Shown: positions 1 through 7,173 of the stretch, piece after piece
Position numbering within the stretch: position 1 is the first letter of the stretch
How the letters are laid out: each line of letters opens with the position of its first letter
NCBI GenBank assembly: GCA_021156365.1
Contig: JAJNDK010000009.1
Span: forward strand, 1 to 64,000
Source: Bacteroidota bacterium
Lineage (GTDB): Bacteria; Bacteroidota; Bacteroidia; B-17B0; Aurantibacillaceae
Direction: 5' to 3'
DNA: 64,000 nucleotides
Position numbers and translations under genes: made by a program
The notes under the pieces: model-generated
Seen by the model: only the letters and a program-made list of their open reading frames with translations
Databases searched by the model: none
Told to the model about the DNA's origin: nothing

Positions 1-106
1 ACCTATTGGGGGATGGAAATTAATATCATCTCAACTTATGATTATCTTTGAAGACAGAATGACTCAACATTAAACTGACACAGTTTAGTGAATAGACCCA
101 AGTGTT

Positions 107-828
107 GAGTTCGATTGACTGAAACCTGAGTTCGATTAACTGAAACTCGAGTTCGATTGATTGAAACTCAAGTTCGATTAACTGAAACTTGAGTTCGATT
201 GATTGAAACTCAAGTTCGATTGACTGGAACTCGAGTTCGATTAACTGAAACTCGAGTTCGATTGATTGAAACTCAAGTTCGATTGACTGGAACTTGAGTT
301 CGATTAACTGAAACTCGAGTTCGGTTGATTGAAACTCAAGTTCGATTGACTGAAACTCGAGTTCGATTAACTGAAACTTGAGTTCGATTGACTGAAACTC
401 AAGTTCGATTGACTGGAACTTGAGTTCGATTAACTGAAACTCGAGTTCGATTGACTGAAACTCAAGTTCGATTGATTGAAACTCAAGTTCGATTGACTGG
501 AACTTGAGTTTGATTGATTGAAACTTGAGTTCGATTGCATGAAACCTGAGTTTGATTGATTGAAACTCGAGTTCGATTGCATGAAACCTGAGTTTGATTG
601 ATTGAAACTCGAGTTCGATTGACTGGAACTCGAGTTCGATTGACTGGAACTTGAGTTTGATTGATTGAAACTCGAGTTCGATTACATGAAACTTGAGTTT
701 GATTGATTGAAACTCGAGTTCGATTGCATGAAACCTGAGCTCGATTGACTGGAACTGAAGTTAAAGTGCCTGGAACTAAGGGTCGAATGCATGGATCTGA
801 AATTGAATGAATAGAACCTGAGTTTGAT
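107..828. repeat. 21-bp tandem array, 34 units plus a partial one
   Basis: Thirty-four head-to-tail units of exactly 21 bp start at 107, and a 35th partial unit starts at 821. No insertion or deletion occurs between units; they differ only by substitutions. The unit begins GAGTTCGATT and ends GAAACTC, so its ends (GAGTT/AACTC) are inverted repeats. Copies 2-19 tend to repeat in groups of three, copies 20-30 in groups of two, and copies 31-34 are eroded. The plus strand has stops in every frame across the array. No canonical gene covers positions 1-989. The function is unknown; this is a minisatellite, not CRISPR, because no unique spacers occur. Confidence 0.95.
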
Positions 829-989
829 CAGTAATTAACCCTCTTCCATTTACCCGGATTCCTGATAAAACAAAATTGGCAGCCGCCCGGATTTGTAAAA
901 TAAGTTTAAAATTTCCCTGCTTAACAAATCCGCCCGCCGAAATTTCCTACCTTCATGGTACCAAACTATTGCTTCCAAAATTTCATACT

Positions 990-1502
990 ATGAAAACAAT
1001 CCGTCTCTTCTGCCTGCTTATGATCTTCTCACCTGGCGTTTTTTTTGCCCAAAACAATGACACGAAAAAAGAGGCAGGCCTGGAATGGCATACTGATCTG
1101 ATGAAAGCCCACGAGCTCTCCAAGTCTACAGGCAAGCCTATTTTTGCTTTCTTCACAGGGAGCGACTGGTGCGGCTGGTGCAAGAAGCTGCAGGCAAATG
1201 TATTTGCGAAGGCGGCTTTTGTGGAATGGGCCAAAAAGAATGTGGTGCTGCTGGAGCTGGATTTCCCAAGGATGAAACAGCTGACTCCCGAGCTTACACA
1301 ACAGAACCAGAATCTTCAGCAATCGTTCGGGGTGCGTGGTTATCCTACCGTGTGGCTGTTTTTTATGGAAAAGGACGCGGTCAGCATGAAATTTAACATC
1401 GATGCGCTTGGCTCACTGGGCTATCCGCAAGGTGCGGAAGCCGGAAAGGAAGAGATAAAATTCCTGCAGGACGGAGAGGCTGTTCTGAAGAATAAAAAGT
1501 AA
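990..1502 (+). CDS. Secreted thioredoxin-like protein
   Basis: The predicted 170-residue protein opens with a signal peptide (MKTIRLFCLLMIF...FFAQ), so the ATG at 990 is chosen over an upstream ATG at 876 that would add a non-signal leader. A thioredoxin-fold domain follows with the active-site motif WCGWCKK, the Cys-x-x-Cys pair used for disulfide exchange, and a later cis-proline segment RGYPTVW. Family knowledge places such proteins in the periplasm, where they reduce or repair thiols of exported proteins. It stands alone and is followed by a good terminator. The substrate cannot be read from the sequence. Confidence 0.85.
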   Translation: MKTIRLFCLLMIFSPGVFFAQNNDTKKEAGLEWHTDLMKAHELSKSTGKPIFAFFTGSDWCGWCKKLQANVFAKAAFVEWAKKNVVLLELDFPRMKQLTPELTQQNQNLQQSFGVRGYPTVWLFFMEKDAVSMKFNIDALGSLGYPQGAEAGKEEIKFLQDGEAVLKNKK

Positions 1503-1503
1503 G

Positions 1504-1527
1504 AGCGGGACCATTCATCCCCGCTCT
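1504..1527 (+). terminator. Hairpin terminator after the thioredoxin gene
   Basis: A GAGCGGG / CCCGCTC stem of 7 bp with a 10-nt loop starts one base after the stop codon and is followed by TCATTCTT. It also faces the end of the minus-strand gene at 1594. Confidence 0.75.
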
Positions 1528-1593
1528 CATTCTTCACCCCACTTTCACTCTCTATAATTAAGAATTTCTTCCATCATTCAACATCGAAGCGCA

Positions 1594-1995
1594 TTATGCC
1601 ACACGTTTAGCCTGGTTCTGACCCAATGCCAGCAGCCACTCTTTCCCTTCACTTACCGAGAGAAAGGCCTTTGTTAAAATATTAGGCTCATCAAAGACGG
1701 TATACAGTTTTGCCCGTATATGGTCCCTGCCTCCCCGCGTGATCACAGCAATTGCCATAACATTTCCCGGGTCCGGGTTTTCGGCTGCATACGCAAGCGC
1801 ACATTCGGTAATGTCGGCCGCCAGACTCATATCCAGCAGCATAAAAACAGGTTGATTGCCGGTTAAACGTCGTCTGCACCTGGCTCCGTTTGATAAAACC
1901 TCTTCAGTAAGCAGTACACCTTTGCGATACTGTATGTGCAGGATGTCATCATTATAATGAACGATCCCTTCAGGAAATTGATTTGTGCTAATCAT
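1594..1995 (-). CDS. STAS-like small protein (DUF7793-type)
   Basis: A 133-residue cytosolic protein with no signal peptide or membrane segment. The layout (short beta-rich start, ILHIQYRKG, then a helix and the strand PVFMLLDMS) resembles the SpoIIAA/STAS-like fold described for Bacteroidota DUF7793 proteins, which often sit near stress or regulatory genes. The family assignment is from memory of the motif pattern, so it is moderate. It is a single-gene unit, divergent from the lipoprotein gene at 2263 across a 267-bp spacer. No catalytic residues can be named. Confidence 0.6.
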   Translation of the reverse strand: MISTNQFPEGIVHYNDDILHIQYRKGVLLTEEVLSNGARCRRRLTGNQPVFMLLDMSLAADITECALAYAAENPDPGNVMAIAVITRGGRDHIRAKLYTVFDEPNILTKAFLSVSEGKEWLLALGQNQAKRVA

Positions 1996-2237
1996 GGTAT
2001 TGGTTTTTATAATTCTTTAGCTAAATTATGTACAGCGCTGCGGGAAAAGAAAGCGACAATAGCTGCTTATTGTCATGTGTAAGAATTTATTTGTTTTCGT
2101 GGACGGCTATAGCAGTCGGTTTCTGCCTGTAGCCCAAGAGCACTAATAAGATCAGGTCTTTAAGGGGGATTTTGGAATTTTGCAGACAAGCTGATTAATT
2201 CCGGATTTTCTTACAACAGGAAGAATCCAAAAACCAG

Positions 2238-2245
2238 TATATTTG
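2238..2245 (+). promoter_or_regulatory. Putative -7 box (TATATTTG)
   Basis: TATATTTG matches the Bacteroidota -7 consensus TAnnTTTG and lies 17 bp upstream of the ATG at 2263. A clear TTG -33 element is not obvious at the usual spacing. Confidence 0.45.
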
Positions 2246-2262
2246 ATCAAACAAAAAACAGC

Positions 2263-2943
2263 ATGAAAAAATTACTCATACTCATTTCGGGCATTTTATT
2301 CCTGGCTTCCTGTGCCTCACGCGAAAGATCAGCGGCGTATGGTTACAGCGGTGGCAATAGTGGCGGCAACAGCAGTCACGGAAAGCTCCTTGATTACAAC
2401 CAGCAGAAAGAAAAGGAAGACAGGCGTATGATGATCTATAATGCATCGCTGTCGATCGAAGGTAAAAATGCAGACACCATCGGATCACGCGTGGTAGGTG
2501 TTGCAAAACGGCTTAAAGGATTCGTTGTATCCTCGGGCAATAACTCAACCACTATCCGGGTACCTGCCGACTCACTGAAGTTTGCGATCAGCCTCATCGA
2601 AACATTCGGCAAAGTGAAGAGCAGGAATATCTCGGGCAACGATGTTACCGACGAATACAGCGATTTTAACACGCGCCTCGAAAACGCCGAAAAAAGCCGC
2701 AAACGTTACCTGGAATTACTGGCCAAAGCAAATACCGTGGATGAGATCCTGAAAGTGGAAAAAGAGCTGGAGCGCTTAAACACCGACATCGATCTGCTGA
2801 AAGGTAAAATGAACCGCATCGACCACCTGGTACAATACTCTACCGTTACTGTCTATCATTCGGAAAAAGTAAAACCCGGAATTGTAGGCTATGTATTTGT
2901 AGGGGCTTACAAGGCAGTGAAATGGTTATTCGTTCGGAATTAA
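2263..2943 (+). CDS. DUF4349 lipoprotein
   Basis: This 226-residue protein has a lipoprotein signal with lipobox LASC (Cys17), a Ser/Gly/Asn-rich linker at residues 18-40, and a DUF4349 domain. The domain contains a central coiled-coil region (roughly residues 130-185, rich in E, K, L and R) and a hydrophobic C-terminal segment near residues 205-225 that could insert in a membrane. Family members are envelope proteins of unknown role. The linker contains repeated SGGNS motifs. It is the first gene of a plus-strand run: the YdeI-like gene starts 18 bp downstream. Confidence 0.8.
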   Translation: MKKLLILISGILFLASCASRERSAAYGYSGGNSGGNSSHGKLLDYNQQKEKEDRRMMIYNASLSIEGKNADTIGSRVVGVAKRLKGFVVSSGNNSTTIRVPADSLKFAISLIETFGKVKSRNISGNDVTDEYSDFNTRLENAEKSRKRYLELLAKANTVDEILKVEKELERLNTDIDLLKGKMNRIDHLVQYSTVTVYHSEKVKPGIVGYVFVGAYKAVKWLFVRN

Positions 2944-2961
2944 GAAAAGAAAAAATACTCC

Positions 2962-3447
2962 ATGTCAAAACCCATCGTCAATAAAAAAATCCGGTTGGAA
3001 AAATACCCGGGCAAGGGTGGCTGGACCTATGTGGTCATTGATGAGATCGCCCCCGATAAACGGGAGAAGTTCGGCTGGGTGCAGGTTAAAGGCAGCATCG
3101 ATGGCTTTGAGCTGAAACAATACAAGCTAATGCCGATGGGCAATGGCTGTCTTTTCCTTCCTGTGCGGGCGGAGATCCGGAAGAAGATCAAAAAGCAGGC
3201 AGGAGACATAGTACATGTAATTTTGGATATAGATCATTCCACGCTGGAAGTACCGGAAGAATTCATGGCCTGCCTCGAAGATGATCCCAAAGCAAAAAAA
3301 TTCTTTCTCACATTGACCGACAGTGAAAAACGTTTGTACATACTCTGGATCTATTCCGCTAAACGGGAAGAAACACGTGTCTCACGCATAGCAAACAGCA
3401 TCAACCGCCTGGGTAAGGGCCAAAAACTATATGAGCCGGCGAAATGA
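2962..3447 (+). CDS. DUF1905 / YdeI-type protein
   Basis: A 161-residue cytosolic protein. The N-terminal half (about residues 8-90) resembles the DUF1905 beta-barrel, with the characteristic GGWTYVVI and later GDIVHVILD motifs. The C-terminal part (about 95-155) resembles the YdeI / OmpD-associated helical domain, with LTDSEKRLYILWI and a basic region. YdeI proteins have been linked to resistance to membrane-acting peptides, but the biochemistry is unknown. Its stop overlaps the start of the AlkB-like gene by 4 bp (ATGA), implying cotranslation. Confidence 0.8.
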   Translation: MSKPIVNKKIRLEKYPGKGGWTYVVIDEIAPDKREKFGWVQVKGSIDGFELKQYKLMPMGNGCLFLPVRAEIRKKIKKQAGDIVHVILDIDHSTLEVPEEFMACLEDDPKAKKFFLTLTDSEKRLYILWIYSAKREETRVSRIANSINRLGKGQKLYEPAK

Positions 3448-4058
3448 GCGATCTCTTTTCACATACTGCGGATCCTTCAGAAAACCTGCTGCCGGAAGAC
3501 GGCGTGCTCAACTATTTCGGCCCGGTGATGGAGAAGGAACAGTCGGAACATTATTTCCGCCTGCTGATGGATAGCATCGACTGGAAAAACGATGAAGCGA
3601 TCGTATTCGGCAAACGTATTGTCACCAAACGAAAAACCGGGTGGTATGGTAACAAAGCCTACGATTATACGTACTCCGGTATTTTACGAAAAGCATTGCC
3701 CTGGACTGCCGAATTGCTGGAGCTAAAACGATTAGCGGAAAAGCTTTCAGGAGACACCTTTAATTCCTGCCTGCTGAACCTGTATCACTCGGGCGAAGAA
3801 GGCGTTTCCTGGCACAGCGACGATGAAAAAATGCTGAAACCACATGGAACCGTGGCATCCCTGAGCTTCGGAGCCGAACGGATGTTCCAGCTCAAACACA
3901 AGCAAAAAGATCTGAAAGCGGCTGTTCTCCTGGAACCGGGTAGTCTTTTGCTGATGAAGGGAGCTATACAACTCAACTGGCTGCATTCCCTTCCTAAAAC
4001 CAAAAAAATGAAGCTTCCGCGAATCAACCTGACTTTCAGAACTATACTTGAAACATAG
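3444..4058 (+). CDS. AlkB-like 2-oxoglutarate/Fe(II) dioxygenase
   Basis: A 204-residue protein of the AlkB family. Iron-binding residues are visible as H124 and D126 in WHSDDE and H181 in NWLHSLPK, and R193 in PRINLTFR is in place to bind 2-oxoglutarate. Length and motif order fit compact single-domain AlkB homologues (ALKBH2/3-like), which oxidatively remove alkyl groups such as 1-methyladenine from DNA or RNA. The nucleotide-recognition lid lies at roughly residues 55-80 (TKRKTGWYGN). It overlaps the upstream YdeI-like gene by 4 bp. Confidence 0.9.
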   Translation: MSDLFSHTADPSENLLPEDGVLNYFGPVMEKEQSEHYFRLLMDSIDWKNDEAIVFGKRIVTKRKTGWYGNKAYDYTYSGILRKALPWTAELLELKRLAEKLSGDTFNSCLLNLYHSGEEGVSWHSDDEKMLKPHGTVASLSFGAERMFQLKHKQKDLKAAVLLEPGSLLLMKGAIQLNWLHSLPKTKKMKLPRINLTFRTILET

Positions 4059-4181
4059 ACGATCACAACAAATACATTTGTATACGTATCCGTTAAAAAA
4101 ACATGAATTTTTAGTTACCGGTACTTGTCGGTTCTCCACGAAATACTATTTTAGTGCTCTTAATTTTTAACCCCTGACATC

Positions 4182-5042
4182 ATGATAAAAACTACAAAAC
4201 GTACCGCTCTTGCTCTTTTTGCAGCAGCAAGCATTTTTACAACTAACATCAACGCACAATTAAAAGTGCCGGCGCCAAGCCCTTCTCAAACGATCAAACA
4301 GGCTTTTGCCTTATCGGATATCACTATCGATTATTCACGCCCGGGAGCTAAAGGACGCGTTGTATTCGGCGATGTGGTACCTTTCGGAAAAGTATGGCGT
4401 ACGGGAGCTAACGCAGCAACCAAGATCACTTTCGGTGAAGATGTGAAAGTGGAAGGCAATGACCTGAAAGCCGGAACTTATGCACTGTACACCGTTCCGA
4501 ACAAAGATGCATGGGAGATCATGTTCTACAAAGATCTCACTTTAGCAGGAAATGTGGCAGACTACAAACCGGAAAACGAAGTACTGCGTGTAAAAGTAAA
4601 ACCAACCGTTCTTACTGCTAAAGTGGAAACCTTCACGATCAATGTAGCAGATGTTACTTCTACTTCAGCAAACGTTGAGCTGATATGGGAAAAAACAAAA
4701 GTTGCTTTCGGTGTGAAAGCCGATATCGACAGTAAGATCATGAAGAACATCGAATCAACGGTGATCAATGATACCAAACCGTATTTCCAGGCAGCGAACT
4801 ATTATTATGAAAATGACAAGGACCTGAAACAAGCGCTGGAATGGACCGATAAAGCGATCGCTCAAAACCCGAAAGCATTCTGGATCGTAACCCTGAAAGC
4901 GAAAATCCAGGTGAAAATGAAAGACGGAAAAGGTGCCATCGATACAGCTAACTCAGCTATTGCACTGGCAAAAGAAGATAAGAACGATGATTACGTTCGT
5001 ACCAATGAGAAGATCATTGCCGAAGCGAAAAAGATCAAATAA
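4182..5042 (+). CDS. DUF2911 secreted protein with TPR tail
   Basis: A 286-residue exported protein. A signal peptide ends near NINAQ, and the DUF2911 domain follows (about residues 30-170; hallmarks include ITIDYSRPGAKGR, VWRTGANAAT and AGTYALYT). The C-terminal 100 residues form a TPR-like helical region (QALEWTDKAIAQNPKAFW). DUF2911 proteins are abundant periplasmic proteins in Bacteroidota with no established activity. Codon use is A/T-ending and regular, which may indicate good expression. A strong terminator follows 21 bp after the stop. Confidence 0.85.
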   Translation: MIKTTKRTALALFAAASIFTTNINAQLKVPAPSPSQTIKQAFALSDITIDYSRPGAKGRVVFGDVVPFGKVWRTGANAATKITFGEDVKVEGNDLKAGTYALYTVPNKDAWEIMFYKDLTLAGNVADYKPENEVLRVKVKPTVLTAKVETFTINVADVTSTSANVELIWEKTKVAFGVKADIDSKIMKNIESTVINDTKPYFQAANYYYENDKDLKQALEWTDKAIAQNPKAFWIVTLKAKIQVKMKDGKGAIDTANSAIALAKEDKNDDYVRTNEKIIAEAKKIK

Positions 5043-5063
5043 ATAAAAACACTACGTATCAGA

Positions 5064-5097
5064 GCCCGTTCTTCTACCAGGAGAGCGGGCTTTTTTG
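5064..5097 (+). terminator. Rho-independent terminator
   Basis: A 9-bp stem GCCCGTTCT / AGAGCGGGC (one G-T wobble) with a 9-nt loop is followed by TTTTTTG. It sits just after the DUF2911 gene. Confidence 0.9.
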
Positions 5098-5176
5098 TTT
5101 TAACTACATCGGAAGACAGGGTTTCTTAAGGAATTTCTTTTCTGCGAAGCAGAACCCGGAAATCCGTGTCCTGGTT

Positions 5177-5199
5177 TCCCTCTCCCATAGGGAGAGGGA
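5177..5199. repeat. Perfect palindromic hairpin in a spacer
   Basis: TCCCTCTCCC, ATA, GGGAGAGGGA forms a 10-bp perfect stem with a 3-nt loop. The 307-bp spacer 5043-5349 otherwise holds only the upstream terminator. A 77-codon minus-strand frame crossing the hairpin is not credible as a gene. The element may be one copy of a dispersed repeat; no second copy occurs in this window. Confidence 0.7.
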
Positions 5200-5349
5200 G
5201 TGCGGCGGGATGTGTGCTGGCCCAAGGGAATATGATTTCGTTGGTAACAAAAGAATGACGAAAACAATCCAACCTTTTCCTACAAAAAGGATTCTATTAA
5301 TGTGTTGGTTAAAAAAGTAATGGGGAAACAAAAGCAATACAATAAACCA

Positions 5350-7056
5350 CTACGGCTCAATAGTCTTTATCATTCGATCTGACAGGAGTTGTTTTATCAA
5401 CAGGGAGAAGATCACCACGAGCAAACAGCCGATCACATTCAGCCACAGGAATGCCGAAAGATCGAAATACCAGGCAATCACAACAAAAGCTTCCGCTAAT
5501 AAGGCCGCATAAAATACCGCCGTTCCATCCACTCGTTTCAGGTAGAAAGCCACTACAAATATGCCGAGTATGGTTCCGTAAAACAAAGAGCCTAATATAT
5601 TCACCGCTTCGATCAGGTTGCCTAATTTGCCCGCATAAAGCGCTACAATAAGGCAGAACAAACCCCATAGTACGGTGGTGAAGCGCGAAATATTCAGGTC
5701 CCTCTTTTCGTTGCTTTCCTTTTTCGAAAAGCGCCGGTAGAAATCGATGAAAGTTGTAGAGGCAAGTGAATTGAGCCCGCTGGCTGTGGAGCCCATCGAA
5801 GCAAGGAAAATAATAGCGATCAGTAAACCCACCATGCCTGTTGGCAGGTATTGTACAACAAAAGAAAGAAAAACATAATTCGTATCGTTCACATCCGCTT
5901 TCGGGTTGTTCTTTTTCATCAGGTCGATAGCCTCCTTCCGGATCTGTAAGGCTTTCGCTTCTGTCACATTCAGATTTTTCCGGGCAAAGAAAATTGCCTC
6001 TTCGTCTTTTGTCTCTATCGTCTTCAGTAATTGCGTTGCCTGCTCGCTCTTATGTGACTGCACCTGCTTGTATTCCTTTTCCAGCTTTTTATACGCATCC
6101 CCGTAATTGCTGTTCTCGATAGCGCTCACCTCTACTTTATTGAAGAACATAGGCGGTGTATGGTATTGATAAAAAGTGAATACCAATACACCGATCAGCA
6201 GGATCAGGAATTGCATCGGGATCTTCACAAGGCCGTTCATTACCAGTCCGAGGCGGCTTTGGGTAATGGATTTGCCTGTCAGATAACGCCCCACCTGCGA
6301 CTGATCGGTACCGAAATAAGACAATTGCAGGAAAAATCCGCCGATGATCCCCGACCAGATGTTATACCGGTTATTGAGGTCAAACTCCGTGTCGATCGCA
6401 TTCAGCTTTCCCATTTTCCCGGCTACCTGCAGGGAATCCATAAAGCTGACATCGGCAGGCATCAGGTGAACGACCATATACGCCGCCATAAAAAGGCCGG
6501 TGAAAATAATGCCCATCTGCAGCATTTGTGTATAGGAAACGGCTTTGGTGCCTCCATACACGGTATACAGGATCACAATGCCACCCATCAGGAAAGTGGT
6601 GTAGGTAATGTTGATATTGAGCAAAGTAGAAAGTACGATCGCGGGTGCATAAATAGTGATGCCGGTAGAAATGCCGCGCTGCAACAGGAACAGGAATGCC
6701 GTAAGTGAACGTGTTTTAATATCGAATCGCTTCTCGAGATATTCGTAGGCTGTATATACATTCAGCCGGTGGAAGATGGGGATAAAGGTGATGCACAACA
6801 CGATCATCGCAAGCGGCAAACCAAAATAGAACTGCACGAAACGTAATCCGTCGGTATAGCCCTGCCCCGGTGCAGATAAAAACGTGATCGCACTCGCCTG
6901 CGTAGCCATTACCGAAAGTCCTACGTGATACCAGGGAAGCTTGCGATCTGCTAACAAATAAGACTGAATGTTTTTGGTATTGCGGCTCTTCCACACACCG
7001 TAGAAAACGATGGAAACAAGCGTAGTACACAATACAAGCCAATCGATCCGGTTCAT
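5350..7056 (-). CDS. Sodium:solute symporter (SSF family)
   Basis: A 568-residue polytopic membrane protein of the sodium/solute symporter family, with about 12-13 hydrophobic segments and conserved SSF stretches (ATQASAITFLSAPGQGY near residues 51-67, FGTDQSQVGRYL near 248-259, SMGSTASGLNS near 420-430). An insertion at about residues 300-393 is strongly hydrophilic and helical, rich in K, E and Q, and is not part of the usual SSF core. The substrate cannot be told. Its start codon directly abuts the stop of the 38-residue peptide gene, itself overlapping the PIG-L deacetylase gene, which points to uptake or export of a sugar-like product linked to deacetylation. Confidence 0.9.
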   Translation of the reverse strand: MNRIDWLVLCTTLVSIVFYGVWKSRNTKNIQSYLLADRKLPWYHVGLSVMATQASAITFLSAPGQGYTDGLRFVQFYFGLPLAMIVLCITFIPIFHRLNVYTAYEYLEKRFDIKTRSLTAFLFLLQRGISTGITIYAPAIVLSTLLNINITYTTFLMGGIVILYTVYGGTKAVSYTQMLQMGIIFTGLFMAAYMVVHLMPADVSFMDSLQVAGKMGKLNAIDTEFDLNNRYNIWSGIIGGFFLQLSYFGTDQSQVGRYLTGKSITQSRLGLVMNGLVKIPMQFLILLIGVLVFTFYQYHTPPMFFNKVEVSAIENSNYGDAYKKLEKEYKQVQSHKSEQATQLLKTIETKDEEAIFFARKNLNVTEAKALQIRKEAIDLMKKNNPKADVNDTNYVFLSFVVQYLPTGMVGLLIAIIFLASMGSTASGLNSLASTTFIDFYRRFSKKESNEKRDLNISRFTTVLWGLFCLIVALYAGKLGNLIEAVNILGSLFYGTILGIFVVAFYLKRVDGTAVFYAALLAEAFVVIAWYFDLSAFLWLNVIGCLLVVIFSLLIKQLLSDRMIKTIEP

Positions 7057-7173
7057 TTAATTAAAATATTCGGTAAAAAAATACAGGCCCGTGATCACCA
7101 ATACAAGCACGCCCGCCACAAGCAGGTATACATTCCTCCAGCTTCCCAATAGGGGTGATCTTTCTTCTTCCAT
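7057..7173 (-). CDS. 38-residue single-pass membrane peptide
   Basis: This short frame begins MEEERSPLLGSW, continues with one hydrophobic segment of about 20 residues (YLLVAGVLVLVITGLYFF) and ends TEYFN. Its ATG shares one base with the stop of the PIG-L gene (TAATG), and its stop abuts the ATG of the symporter with no gap. This placement and the acidic-then-hydrophobic layout support a real gene. I infer a small symporter partner, by analogy with the small subunits found beside some other SSF transporters; I do not recognise a named family. Confidence 0.75.
   Translation of the reverse strand: MEEERSPLLGSWRNVYLLVAGVLVLVITGLYFFTEYFN

Noticed and set aside
107-828. Array as a CRISPR locus
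   Set aside because: Units are contiguous with no unique spacers, and the unit is only 21 bp. No cas genes are nearby.
876-989. Longer start of the thioredoxin gene
   Set aside because: It would place 38 non-signal residues before a clear signal peptide.
5104-5337. 77-codon minus-strand frame in the spacer
   Set aside because: It crosses a perfect palindrome, has no signal or domain and no neighbouring operon context.
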